DNA of 18,521 nucleotides from JASHVB01 sp049522565 (lineage in GTDB: Bacteria > Pseudomonadota > Alphaproteobacteria > Acetobacterales > Acetobacteraceae). The first letter of the stretch is position 1; every line of letters starts with the position of its first letter. Below the pieces are notes generated by a model that saw only the letters and a program-made list of their open reading frames with translations, did not search any database and was not told the origin of the DNA. The stretch covers positions 1 through 18,521 of the forward strand of contig JBEKNT010000096.1 of NCBI GenBank assembly GCA_049522565.1. The letters are read 5' to 3'. The translations under genes were made by a program, and so were the position numbers. Shown piece after piece: positions 1 through 7,674 of this stretch.

Positions 1-53
1 TCGGAGGAAGCCGAATCGGCCGCGCCGCCGCACGCCGCGGCGTCACGCTTGCG

Positions 54-344
54 TCAGTTCGCCATGTGCGCCGCGGCCTGCTGACCCGGAGCGGTATTGT
101 CGTGCCACGGCGGGGCGCCGAGGTTCACGTCGCTGGGCTTGGTGGCGGCGCCGGCGACACCGCCCACGGCGCCGCCGATCAGCGCGCCACCGACCACACC
201 GACCGGTCCACCGACGATCCCGACCGCCGCGCCGGTTGCGGCGCCGGCCGCCGCGCCGCCCTCGGCGCGTTCCGGTTCTCGGTTGCCGCAGGCAGCCAGC
301 ACCGACAAGGAGGCAAGCGCGGCAAGAAGCGGAAGCATTCGCAT
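54..344 (-). CDS. Glycine-zipper lipoprotein, 96 aa
   Basis: A small predicted lipoprotein. The N-terminus is a short signal peptide (MRMLPLLAALASLSVLAAC) ending in a lipobox L16-A-A-C19, so Cys19 should be lipidated after cleavage. It is followed by a short charged stretch (NREPERAE) and then a long run of Gly/Ala/Val (about residues 28-67) with GxxxG spacing, as in glycine-zipper envelope proteins. The tail is polar (TKPSDVNLGAPPWHDNT). The ATG at 344 was chosen because AAAAGGA lies about 9 nt upstream and the signal peptide starts there; the frame is open much further upstream, but that part is antisense to the next gene. The family role is unknown; membrane association or envelope stress are the usual suggestions. 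The gene is well supported, its function is not. Confidence 0.85.
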   Translation of the reverse strand: MRMLPLLAALASLSVLAACGNREPERAEGGAAAGAATGAAVGIVGGPVGVVGGALIGGAVGGVAGAATKPSDVNLGAPPWHDNTAPGQQAAAHMAN

Positions 345-514
345 GATGGGGGGTCCTTTTGCTGAGGTCGCACCGATTGCACTCGGTTGCGGTAACGCGG
401 CCCGCTTAGCCCAGTCGGCGCTCAACAGTGACGGAGCGAGACAAATTCGCGCGCGTGCCTGGACCTCGCCCACGCAGTCGGGTTGGGTCGCGAAGCGAAC
501 CGACCGCGAGCGGC

Positions 515-616
515 GAGGGGGAGTGATCGGGTCGGCATGCAGCAGGTAGAGCGGGGCGACCCGATCACCCTCGACGCTGGCGCGTCTCGACCTCTCCCGC
601 CGAAGGCGGGAGAGGT
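515..616. repeat. Composite intergenic repeat with terminal 12-bp hairpin
   Basis: The 337-bp gap between the lipoprotein and the next gene contains no convincing gene but is mostly repeat. Arms GTGATCGGGTCG (523-534) and CGACCCGATCAC (557-568) form one stem. A second, perfect stem is ACCTCTCCCGCC (590-601) and GGCGGGAGAGGT (605-616) with a GAA loop. The 18-mer GGCGACCCGATCACCCTC (555-572) recurs in reverse complement at 8952-8969, next to another copy of the hairpin, so the unit is a larger dispersed element. Confidence 0.85.
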
Positions 617-681
617 TATGATGGTGCGCGCCGTGGCGGATATGCGGTAACCTCGCCCCCTCACAGCCCGGATGAAACATC

Positions 682-2157
682 GTGCCGCGCGCCCGTTTCG
701 TGCTTTGCCTCGCGCTCCTGCTGCCGGTCGGAGCCGCGGCCCAAACGATCGACCAGGAAGCCGCCGCGACGTTGCAGCAAACCCTGCAATCCTGGTTCGC
801 CGGCTTGCTCGGTCCCAACCTGGGCGCGACGCCCCAGCGGCTGCGAGTGATTGCGCAGGACGACCACTTCCGCGTCGCGCTGCCGTTCACCGACGCCAGC
901 GGAGACAACGAAGTCAGCGCCGACGTCCGGCCGATCGAGGGCGACCGCTGGTCGGTGGATGCGCTGCACCTTCCCGCCGCCTCCCGCTTCACCCTGCAAA
1001 TGCCCGAACCCGGCGGACCGCCCGGCGAGAAGGTGCCGACGGATTTCGCACTCAGCATCGGCACCCAGGACTCCCACGCCGTGTTCGATCCGGCATTCGC
1101 CACGCCCTCGCGGCTCGACATCGACCTCGGCAATTTTGGCCTGGTGACCGATAGCCCCCGGCAGCACCAGGAGCAGCGTATCGATCGCTACGTCATGCAG
1201 ACCACGCTGGAGCCGCACGACGGGCGTCTGGACCTGGTGCAGCAGGGCACCATCGCCGGCTGGCGGAGCGCCTCGCGGGTTGGCGACACGCCGGCGGTGG
1301 CGTTCGGCGCCGACCGCATCCAGGAGCATGGCCGGATCGACGGCATCGATCGCGACCACGCCGCCGCGCTGCTGACCGCCACCAGCGGCTTGCTCGCCAC
1401 CCTGCCCCCCGCCGCCGCAGTGCAACGCGGCGACGCGGTGCTGTCCGCCCCGGCGCGCGCGGCGTTGCGCGCATTCATCGAATCGGTGCGCGGCGTCTTC
1501 ACCGGACTACGAGGTGAGGAGACGATCGACGGCATGCATGTCGCCGTCGCCGGGCAGGGCGAGGCGACGATACGCCAGGTTCGCCTGGGGATCGAGGGCG
1601 CCGCGCCCGACGGGGTGCTGCACGCGGCGTTCGACATCGCGTTCGACGGGGTGGCGGTGCAGAACGCGCCGCCGCAAGCCATGTCGCTGATGCCGCACCA
1701 TCTGGAACTGCGCCCCAGCGTCGCGGGGGTGTCGCTCGCCGACCTCACGCGGCTGGCGCTGGAGGCGACCGACCAGGACGTGGACCAGGCGCAGCTGCAA
1801 GCGGATGCCGCGACGCTGCTGACGCATGGCGGGGTGACGGTCGGGCTGGATACGTTGGCGCTGGATGTCGGCCCGGCCGAACTGCACGGCCAGGGCCACA
1901 TCCTGGTGACCGGCCCGGACGAGTATCAGGCCCGGGCGCACATCACCGCCACCGGGTTGGACGAACTGATGAAGCAGGCCGGCGGCAACCCGAGCTTGCA
2001 GCCGGCGCTGCCATTCCTGGCGATCGCGCGCGGCTTTGCCCGGCCCGAAGGCGACCACCTGGTTTGGGACATCGTTGCCGGCCAGGCCGGGCTGACGGTC
2101 AACGGCGTGGCACTCGGCAACCCGAAGGCCGAAGGGAGTCAGCCGGACAAGCGGTAA
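682..2157 (+). CDS. Secreted DUF2125-like protein, 491 aa
   Basis: A predicted periplasmic or secreted protein. The N-terminus is a clear Sec signal peptide (MPRARFVLCLALLLPVGAAAQT, cleavage near residue 20), followed by about 470 residues with alternating beta-type hydrophobic patterns and no further membrane segments. The C-terminal part (about 405-484: ILVTGPDEYQARAHITATGL, then a helix, then GLTVNGVALGN) resembles the end of DUF2125 proteins of alphaproteobacteria, in which a repeated strand-turn pattern ends in a short 'xxxNGxxLG' motif. The start is GTG at 682, with GGATGAA just upstream, because it begins exactly at the signal peptide; the ATG at 672 is in another frame. The end overlaps the opposing methyltransferase gene by 19 bp. 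Function is unknown and the family assignment is from memory of the pattern. Confidence 0.85.
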   Translation: MPRARFVLCLALLLPVGAAAQTIDQEAAATLQQTLQSWFAGLLGPNLGATPQRLRVIAQDDHFRVALPFTDASGDNEVSADVRPIEGDRWSVDALHLPAASRFTLQMPEPGGPPGEKVPTDFALSIGTQDSHAVFDPAFATPSRLDIDLGNFGLVTDSPRQHQEQRIDRYVMQTTLEPHDGRLDLVQQGTIAGWRSASRVGDTPAVAFGADRIQEHGRIDGIDRDHAAALLTATSGLLATLPPAAAVQRGDAVLSAPARAALRAFIESVRGVFTGLRGEETIDGMHVAVAGQGEATIRQVRLGIEGAAPDGVLHAAFDIAFDGVAVQNAPPQAMSLMPHHLELRPSVAGVSLADLTRLALEATDQDVDQAQLQADAATLLTHGGVTVGLDTLALDVGPAELHGQGHILVTGPDEYQARAHITATGLDELMKQAGGNPSLQPALPFLAIARGFARPEGDHLVWDIVAGQAGLTVNGVALGNPKAEGSQPDKR

Positions 2158-2777
2158 AGTGTGACCTGCCGCTCGGTGCGGTCTTCCAGCTCCAGGGTGG
2201 TCGGGACGCGATAGGCGGCAAATTCGGTCAGCCCGACACGCGGTAGGTAGGCGCGGCCGGGATCGGCGACCCACACCTCGGCCTCCCGGGCCATGGCACG
2301 AAGCCAAGGCAGGATGTGTGCGGTCATCGGCGCCTCGTAGCACACGTCGCCGCACAGGATGAGATCCCAGCGGCAGGGCGCGCCGACCACGTCGCCGAGG
2401 TCCGCTGCGACGGTGGCGCCGTTGGCCACGGCATTCAGGTGCAGCGCCGCAACGGCCAGCTTGTCGATTTCGGCGGCCTCGACGGTGGCGCCGACGCGCG
2501 CGCAGGCGATCGCGGCGATGCCGCCGCCGGCGGCGAAGTCCAGCACGCGCCGCCCGGCGACGGTGGCGGGGTGGTCGAGCACGTGCCGCGCCAGGGCTTG
2601 CCCGCCCGGCCAGGCGAACGCCCAGAACGGCGGATCGACGTTTCCCGCGGCCAGCCAGTCTTCGGTGGCCTGCCAGATCGGGGTGATCTCGCTGGCGAGG
2701 TGCAGCGTGATTTCCGGCACCAGCGGCGCGCAACCAAGCACGGTGTGGGCGAGCACGAATTCTCGCTCGCGCTTCAC
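2139..2777 (-). CDS. SAM-dependent methyltransferase, ETF-beta lysine methyltransferase (METTL20/COG3897) type
   Basis: A class I SAM-dependent methyltransferase of 212 aa. Signatures in order: FWAFAWPGGQAL (51-62), motif I VLDFAAGGGIAA (78-89), an acidic residue pair after strand 2 (E103-I-D105), LCGDVCYEAP (141-150) at motif IV, VADPGRAYLP (170-179) and PTTLELEDR (192-200). This set is typical of the bacterial relatives of METTL20/ETFBKMT, which methylate lysines of electron-transfer flavoprotein beta; the exact substrate here is an inference. The start is uncertain: GTG at 2777 lies inside a hairpin repeat, and a second GTG at 2756 would give MLAHTV-type start closer to family members. It lies upstream of nothing co-directional within 500 bp except ubiA, which is upstream of it on the same strand with a repeat-filled gap. 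Confidence 0.88.
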   Translation of the reverse strand: MKREREFVLAHTVLGCAPLVPEITLHLASEITPIWQATEDWLAAGNVDPPFWAFAWPGGQALARHVLDHPATVAGRRVLDFAAGGGIAAIACARVGATVEAAEIDKLAVAALHLNAVANGATVAADLGDVVGAPCRWDLILCGDVCYEAPMTAHILPWLRAMAREAEVWVADPGRAYLPRVGLTEFAAYRVPTTLELEDRTERQVTLYRLSG

Positions 2778-2912
2778 CTCTCCCGCTCCGCGGGCGAGGT
2801 CAGAGACGCGAAGGATCGAGGGTGAGGGGCGGCACGCACGAACCTCTGTGCGTTACGCCCCTCACCCGCGCCGCTTCGCGTCTCGACCTCTCCCGCCGCG
2901 GGCGGGAGAGGT
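2776..2912. repeat. Two inverted copies of the CCTCTCCCGC hairpin element
   Basis: Copy 1 has arms ACCTCTCCCGC (2776-2786) and GCGGGCGAGGT (2790-2800, one mismatch). Copy 2 has perfect arms ACCTCTCCCGCC (2886-2897) and GGCGGGAGAGGT (2901-2912). Between them GGGTGAGGGGCG (2820-2831) pairs with CGCCCCTCACCC (2856-2867), so the two copies stand head to head and the whole gap between the methyltransferase and ubiA can fold as a nested structure. The GTG start of the methyltransferase falls in copy 1. Confidence 0.85.
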
Positions 2913-2925
2913 GTACGGCGCCGCC

Positions 2926-3825
2926 TCACAGCCACCCCAGGAGGATCGCCAGACCCACCGCCAGCCCCGCCTCGCGGTTGGCGCGGAACTGCCGCAGGCA
3001 GTTGGCCGGGTCGTTGATGTCGAGTGCCGCAATCTGCCGCGCCAGCAGCGCTGCCGGGAGGGCCAACGCCGGATAGAACCACACGTCCAGGCCGCGATTC
3101 CACCCAGCCAGGGCCACCAGCAGCAGCATCCCGGCAAAGCACGCCGCCAGGAACGGCCGGGTCTGCTCGCCGAGCACCAGCGCGCTGGAGCCGATGCCGA
3201 GCAGGGCGTCGTCCTCGCGGTCCTGGTGCGCGTAGATCGTGTCGAAGCCGAGATCCCACAGGATCGCCGCGCCGTACAGCAGCGCCCACGCGGTATCGAT
3301 CCGCCCCGCCCCGGCGGCGTAGCCGAGCGGCGCGCCGAAGCCGAAGGTGAACCCCATGGCGAGCTGCGGCCACCAGGTCACCCGCTTGGCCAGCGGATAC
3401 AGCGCCACCAGCAGCAGCGACGCGACTCCCAGCGCCTGCGCCAGCCGGTTAAGCTGCAGCAGGATGACCAGCCCCGCCATCAGCAGGGTGGCCAGGAATA
3501 TCAGGGCCTGACGCGGACGCAGCGCTCCGTAGGCGAGCGGCCGCCCGGCGGTGCGGGCTACGCGGCGGTCGATGTCGCGGTCCCACAGGTCGTTGACCAC
3601 GCAGCCGGCCGCCCGCATCACCAGGCTGCCGACGCCGAACAGGACGATCAGCCGGATTGCCTCCGCGGGCGGCGCCCCGGAGAGCAGGATGCCCCAGAGG
3701 CCGGGGAGGAAGAGCAGCCAGGTGCCGATCGGACGGTCGAGGCGGGCTAGCAGGACGTAGGGCAGCCATCCGCGCGGCAGCCTCGCCACCCAGCCATGCG
3801 TGACGATATCGGTGTGGGCGGGCAT
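2926..3825 (-). CDS. ubiA: 4-hydroxybenzoate polyprenyltransferase UbiA, 299 aa
   Basis: An integral membrane prenyltransferase of ubiquinone synthesis, which attaches the polyprenyl chain to 4-hydroxybenzoate. Both Asp-rich Mg-diphosphate motifs are present: NDLWDRDID (78-86) and DTIYAHQDREDD (195-206). RLDRPIGTWLLFLPGLWG (28-45) is the hallmark of the N-terminal substrate region, and the remainder is about eight to nine hydrophobic helices. Length 299 is normal for the family. The ATG at 3825 was chosen because MPAHTDIVTHGW precedes the conserved start of UbiA; no strong Shine-Dalgarno sequence is visible. It is divergent from the STAND gene across a 252-bp gap dominated by a large palindrome. 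coq7, from the same pathway, lies 3.3 kb further right, so ubiquinone genes are loosely grouped but not in one operon. Confidence 0.96.
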   Translation of the reverse strand: MPAHTDIVTHGWVARLPRGWLPYVLLARLDRPIGTWLLFLPGLWGILLSGAPPAEAIRLIVLFGVGSLVMRAAGCVVNDLWDRDIDRRVARTAGRPLAYGALRPRQALIFLATLLMAGLVILLQLNRLAQALGVASLLLVALYPLAKRVTWWPQLAMGFTFGFGAPLGYAAGAGRIDTAWALLYGAAILWDLGFDTIYAHQDREDDALLGIGSSALVLGEQTRPFLAACFAGMLLLVALAGWNRGLDVWFYPALALPAALLARQIAALDINDPANCLRQFRANREAGLAVGLAILLGWL

Positions 3826-3863
3826 GGCGGTGAGTGTGCCCCCCGCGGCGGTGCGGTTCAACG

Positions 3864-3989
3864 TTGGGGGCAGGCAAAGACTCGCCCTCCCCTTGAGGGA
3901 GGGGGTTGGGGGGAGGGGTCCCGTGCCGTACGGACCCCTCCCCCCAACCCCCTCCCTCAAGGGGAGGGGGGAGTCTTTGCCTGCCCCAA
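3864..3989. repeat. 126-bp near-perfect palindrome
   Basis: Left arm starts TTGGGGGCAGGCAAAGACTC (3864-3883) and runs to about 3922. The right arm, about 3932-3989, ends GAGTCTTTGCCTGCCCCAA. The arms of 57-58 nt match apart from two single-base length differences and a substitution near 3884; the loop is about 9-10 nt around 3922-3931. Inside are CCTCCCCTTGAGGGAGGGGG-type blocks typical of dispersed intergenic repeats in GC-rich proteobacteria. It fills most of the gap between the divergent ubiA and STAND starts. Nothing else recognisable lies in 3826-4077. Confidence 0.92.
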
Positions 3990-4077
3990 GGCCTGCTCCC
4001 CGCGACCGCACAATTCTCGTTCGATGGGCGGATGGCGCCGCACGTGCGGCTTGCATCCGCCAACGAAACGGCGCGCA

Positions 4078-5595
4078 ATGCCCGGCGCGATGGCGCGCGA
4101 CGACCGCCCCCTGATCGTGAACGTCTTCCTTTCCTCGCCCGGCGACGTGCCGGAGGAGCGCAACGCCGCACGCGACCTGCTGAGAGCCGAGCTGCCCTAC
4201 GATCCGCTGCTGCGCGGCAAGGTCATGTTCGACGTGACGAGCTGGGACGATCCCGCTGCCCCGGCGCCGATGCTGCCCACCCAGACGCCGCAATCGTCGG
4301 TTAATCGCTTCATGCGCCGGCCGGGTCAGTGCCACATCGTCGTGGTCATCCTGGCCGGCCGGCTCGGCACGCCGCTCGATCCGGCCGCCCACACGCGGGC
4401 TGACGGCTCGCCGTTCCCATCCGGCACGGTCTGGGAGTTCGAGGACGCGCTGAACGCCAGCCCGCAGCCCGACATCCTGCTGTATCGCCGCGAGGACGCC
4501 CCGCGCGATCCCGCCGTGGAACAGTTCTTCGACCGGTTCCGCAACCCGGACGGCTCGCTGCGCGGCTATTGGTCGCCCTACCCCACGCCCAACGCGTTCG
4601 GCAAGCGCCTGACCAACGACGTGAAGCACCTGCTGCGCGAGCGCCTCGACGCCGCTGCTGTTGCGGCACGCCGCGGTCGGCGCCCTCGGACTGGCAGCGC
4701 CCCCAGGCCAACTGGTGCTGCCCCGCCACCGGCCGCCAGCGGCACGACTTCGGCAACGCCACTGCTGCCGCCCGACCGCTGCCTCGGCCGCGACGCCGAG
4801 ATCGCCGGCCTGGTCGCCATGCTGACCGCGCCGCGTCCCGGCGCCGTGGTAGTGCTGGGCGGGCCTGGCATCGGCAAAACCACGCTGACCCGTGCCGTCG
4901 CCACCCACCCCGACCTCGCCGCGCGCTTCGCCGAGCGCCGCTGGTTCGTGCCGCTGGAGACCGCAACCGACGCCGCCTCGCTGCGCACCGCCGTGGTGCT
5001 GGTGCTGGGCGGCAACCCCGCCGACCCGGCTGCCTTCGACCACGCACTGGCGGCGCTCGCCGCGGCGCCGGCGCTGCTGGTGCTGGACAACCTGGAGACG
5101 CCGTACGACGTCGACACCGCCGCGACCCGAGACGCGCTGCGCCGCCTGATCGGCGTCCCCTCGGTCACCTTGCTGTGCTCCTATCGGGGCTATACCGGGC
5201 CGGCGGCGCCCGCCTTCCCGCACCAGCCGGTGGTGCCGCCGCTGCCTGATGAGGCGGCGCGCCGCCTGTTTCTCGAGCTGGCCCCGCGCATCAGGCCCGA
5301 CGATCCCCATCTTGCGCCGTTCCTGCGCGAACTGGGCGGCGTGCCGTTGGCGATCGAATTGCTTGCGCTGCGCGCGGCGCCGCACGATGCGCTGGCGGAG
5401 CTATGGGACGACTGGCAGCGCCGCGGTGTGGAGCTAGCGAAGGACCCGGACCTGCCGGGGGGGCGCCTGACCTCCCTGGTGCGCTCGATCGACCTGTCCT
5501 GGCGATCGACAAAACTGCACGAGGAGGGCCGCCGGCTGTTCCGCCTGCTCGGCGCGCTGCCGGCCGGCATGGCGCGCGAGGATCGCGCCGCCTGG
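4078..5595 (+). pseudogene. STAND/NB-ARC ATPase with DUF4062-like N-terminal domain, C-terminally truncated
   Basis: The recognisable protein covers about 506 residues. Residues 11-190 form a DUF4062/TIR-like effector-type domain: strand VNVFLSSPGDVPEERNAAR (14-32), HIVVVILAGRLGTPL (86-100) and GTVWEFEDAL (116-125). A Pro/Ala-rich linker (191-232) follows. The NB-ARC ATPase has Walker A GGPGIGKTT (261-269, K267), Walker B LLVLDNLE (333-340, D337), sensor SYRG (368-371) and GVPLAIELLALR (421-432), then winged-helix-like sequence ending at W506. After that, homology stops at a repeat segment: no C-terminal sensor or repeat domain follows. The frame happens to stay open to 6225, but that overlaps the MFS gene by 350 bp and reads as low-complexity Arg/Pro, so it is probably not real protein. 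Bacterial STAND proteins of this layout are commonly linked to antiphage defence or signalling; this copy looks broken. The start could also be ATG 4090. Confidence 0.78.
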
Positions 5596-5613
5596 ACATG
5601 CGCTGGCGGAACC

Positions 5614-5794
5614 CCATGCACCAGAACGGCCCGGGCGCGGCGCGATCGGCGCCCCGGCGCCGGCCCCGTCGGCCGCGCAGCCAAAAGCCCATGCACCAGA
5701 ACACGCTGCAACGGCGCACGGCGGCAACCGGACCATTCCGGCCGGCCGCGCAGCAAGCCGCTGGCTGCGCCGGCAGAAGCTCATGCATCAGAAC
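5614..5794. repeat. Three direct repeats of a CCATGCACCAGAAC motif
   Basis: CCATGCACCAGAAC occurs at 5614-5627 and 5689-5702, and as TCATGCATCAGAAC at 5781-5794, separated by 61 and 78 bp. On the minus strand the conserved unit extends to about 32 nt, GTTCTGGTGCATGGGCTT followed by C/G-rich sequence ending GCGCnGCC. The segment 5596-5873 lies between the break in the STAND gene and the MFS start and contains no other recognisable gene. Unequal spacing and drifted copies argue against a CRISPR array. Confidence 0.7.
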
Positions 5795-5873
5795 CAGCCC
5801 GCAGGCCCCCGGCATGGTGCGAGCCCCTGCCCCGCCCTTTCGCACACAGCCCGTACCTGATAGCGAACCGCGG

Positions 5874-7094
5874 ATGCACAGCGTTGAAACCCGCGCTTCC
5901 TGGGTCGTCGCCTGGACCGCACTGGCGGCCATGTCGGTGTCCTATGGCGCGCCTCAGGTTGCGGTGGTCGCGTTGCGGCCGATCGCGGAAAGCCTCGGCA
6001 ATGCGCGCGAGCTGCCAGCACTGGCCTATTCGCTCGCCTGGGTCGGCACCGCGGTCGGCGGCCTGGCCATGGGGCGGATCGCCGATCGCATCGGCGTGCG
6101 CTGGACCGTGGCGTTCGGCGCGGCGATGGTCGCCGTCGGGCTGCTGGTCGCCAGCGGCGGCGCGGCCTGGCAGCTCATCCTCGGCCACGGCCTGTTCATG
6201 GGTTTGCTCGGCAATGCCGGGCTGAACGCGCCGCTCTACGTCTATGTCAGCCGCTGGTTCGACCGCCGGCGCGGCACCGCGCTGGCGCTGATCTCCTCCG
6301 GCCAGTATGTCGCCGGCGTCATCTGGCCGTCGCTGTTCGCCTGGGCCATCGCCGCAACCGGCTGGCAGCACACCATGCGGGTCTTCGCCGGCTTCGAGGT
6401 CCTGGCGGTCGCGCCGATCGCGCTGTTGGTGCTGCGCGACCCGCCGGAACCGGTCACCACCGGAGCCGCGTCGGCCGGCGCGGGAAGTCGCAACGCCGTG
6501 CTCGGCCTGAACCCCAACCTGGCGCTGGTGATGCTGGGCCTCGCCGCCTTCTGCTGCTGCGTGCCGATGGCCATGCCGCAGGGCCACCTGGTGGCGTTCT
6601 GCGGCGACCTCGGCATACCCGCGTCGCAGGGCGCGGCCATGCTGTCGGTCCTGCTCGGTTGCGCCTTCGTCAGCCGGCAGTTCTGGGGCTGGCTGTCCGA
6701 CCGGATTGGCGGCCTGCGCACCGTACTCGCGGCCTCCGTCTTCCAGTTCGCCGCGATGACCGGCTTTCTGTTGACGCAGAACGAGTTCGGCCTGTTCACC
6801 GTTTCGGCGCTGTTCGGGCTGGGGTTCAGCGGCCTGATCCCGGCCTATGTGCTGGCGGTGCGGGAGCTGTTCCCGCCGGCAGAGGCGAGTTGGCGCGTGC
6901 CCACGCTGCTGCTGTTCAGCGGCTCTGGCATGGCGGCGGGGGGCTGGCTGGCCGGCTGGATCTACGACCATACCGGCTTCTACGGCGCCGCCTTCGCCAC
7001 TGGGTTGGGGTTCAATCTGCTGAATCTGCTGGTCGTCGGCCCGCTGGTGCTGCAATGGCGGCACCTCCGGCGGACGGCCTTCGCCGCGTCCTGA
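5874..7094 (+). CDS. MFS transporter, 406 aa
   Basis: A 12-helix major facilitator superfamily transporter of the inner membrane. Motif A is seen in the first half between TM2 and TM3 (GRIADRIGVRW, 67-77) and again in the second half (GWLSDRIGGLR), the normal duplicated arrangement. The long loop in the middle (about residues 190-205) is short and charged. The substrate cannot be read; the general look (APLYVYVSRWFDRRRGTA in TM4-5) resembles monocarboxylate or organic-acid MFS members. The ATG at 5874 (MHSVETRASWVVAW) was chosen because it lies just before TM1; ATG 5814, and the ATGs in the upstream repeat copies at 5616 and 5691, are in frame but would add low-complexity Arg/Pro sequence. 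No clear ribosome site is visible. It ends 31 bp before the opposing coq7, with a hairpin between. Confidence 0.93.
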   Translation: MHSVETRASWVVAWTALAAMSVSYGAPQVAVVALRPIAESLGNARELPALAYSLAWVGTAVGGLAMGRIADRIGVRWTVAFGAAMVAVGLLVASGGAAWQLILGHGLFMGLLGNAGLNAPLYVYVSRWFDRRRGTALALISSGQYVAGVIWPSLFAWAIAATGWQHTMRVFAGFEVLAVAPIALLVLRDPPEPVTTGAASAGAGSRNAVLGLNPNLALVMLGLAAFCCCVPMAMPQGHLVAFCGDLGIPASQGAAMLSVLLGCAFVSRQFWGWLSDRIGGLRTVLAASVFQFAAMTGFLLTQNEFGLFTVSALFGLGFSGLIPAYVLAVRELFPPAEASWRVPTLLLFSGSGMAAGGWLAGWIYDHTGFYGAAFATGLGFNLLNLLVVGPLVLQWRHLRRTAFAAS

Positions 7095-7123
7095 AACCTC
7101 TCCCGCGGGAGCGGGAGAGGTTT
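7094..7123. repeat. Hairpin repeat between convergent MFS and coq7
   Basis: Perfect 13-bp arms AAACCTCTCCCGC (7094-7106) and GCGGGAGAGGTTT (7111-7123) with a 4-nt loop. It begins on the last base of the MFS stop codon and ends two bases before the coq7 stop codon. With the flanking A/T runs it could work as a bidirectional terminator, but it belongs to the dispersed CCTCTCCCGC family. Confidence 0.88.
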
Positions 7124-7125
7124 CC

Positions 7126-7674
7126 TCAAACCCGTTCGCTGATCGCGATCGCCGCGCGGCAGCCGGCCTTGATCGCCGCCGTGAGCAATCGATAGCCGGG
7201 GGCCTGGCGTGCGCCGTGGGCCAGCGCGACGTCGCGGTGGTGCAGCTCGTCCTCGCGGTACCGCGCGATCGTCGAGCGCAACGCGGCCTCGCCGTCGTTC
7301 AGCACCGCGATCTGGCCGGCGTAGTGCTCGTCGATCGCCTCCTCGATGGCGGCGGTACAGGCCATCGCCGTGCGTTCCCCCATCGCCGCGGTCGCCGCGC
7401 CGAGCGCGAAACCGACAACGTGCCACAGCGGCAGCAGCGCCGTGGGCCGCACGCGCCGCCGCACCATCAGCTCGGCAAACCCGTCCAGATGCTCCTGCTC
7501 CTGCGCCTGCATCTGGCGCAGCGTGTCCGCGCTGCCGGAACGCCCGAGCACCGCGAGCTGCCCGGCATAGATGCGCGCGGCGCCGTATTCGCCGGCGTGG
7601 TCCACGCGGATCATGCCTTCCACCGTCGCGCCGGGGCTCGGGTCCCCGGGCAACTCGGGTCGCATGGCGGTCAT
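7126..7674 (-). CDS. coq7: 3-demethoxyubiquinol 3-hydroxylase Coq7
   Basis: A di-iron hydroxylase that adds the last ring hydroxyl in ubiquinone synthesis; peripheral on the inner membrane. The four-helix carboxylate-bridged di-iron ligand set is visible: E29 in DHAGEYGAARIY, E59xxH62 in QEQEHLDGF, E111/E112 in AIEEAIDEHY and E143xxH146 in EDELHHRD. Length 182 aa matches the short bacterial Coq7 type. The first ATG (7674) gives MTAMRPELPG; its ATG overlaps the TGA of dsbB as ATGA, which indicates translational coupling, though a second ATG lies at 7665. It is the second gene of a two-gene minus-strand unit with dsbB and converges on the MFS gene. Confidence 0.96.
   Translation of the reverse strand: MTAMRPELPGDPSPGATVEGMIRVDHAGEYGAARIYAGQLAVLGRSGSADTLRQMQAQEQEHLDGFAELMVRRRVRPTALLPLWHVVGFALGAATAAMGERTAMACTAAIEEAIDEHYAGQIAVLNDGEAALRSTIARYREDELHHRDVALAHGARQAPGYRLLTAAIKAGCRAAIAISERV

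Noticed and set aside
1..53. Short open stretch at the left edge
   Set aside because: Too short to assign; it is open in more than one frame and shows no motif.
2359..3750. Long plus-strand frame across the methyltransferase and ubiA
   Set aside because: It is antisense to two genes with clear motifs and has no recognisable domain.
5614..5794. CRISPR array
   Set aside because: Only three drifted repeats with unequal spacers of 61 and 78 bp, and no cas genes.
5403..5873. Longer N-terminus for the MFS protein, starting in the STAND gene or in a repeat copy
   Set aside because: Added residues are low-complexity, overlap the STAND coding region, and precede the first membrane helix without similarity.
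5596..6225. Continuation of the STAND reading frame to a stop at 6225
   Set aside because: It reads as Arg/Pro-rich low-complexity sequence and overlaps the well-supported MFS gene by about 350 bp.
5781..7064. Long minus-strand frame antisense to the MFS gene
   Set aside because: Gln/Arg/Gly-rich shadow typical of high-GC antisense frames; the plus strand carries real MFS motifs.
7094..7123. Classical Rho-independent terminator
   Set aside because: The stem is strong but lacks a real U tract and is a member of a dispersed repeat family, so it is reported as a repeat.
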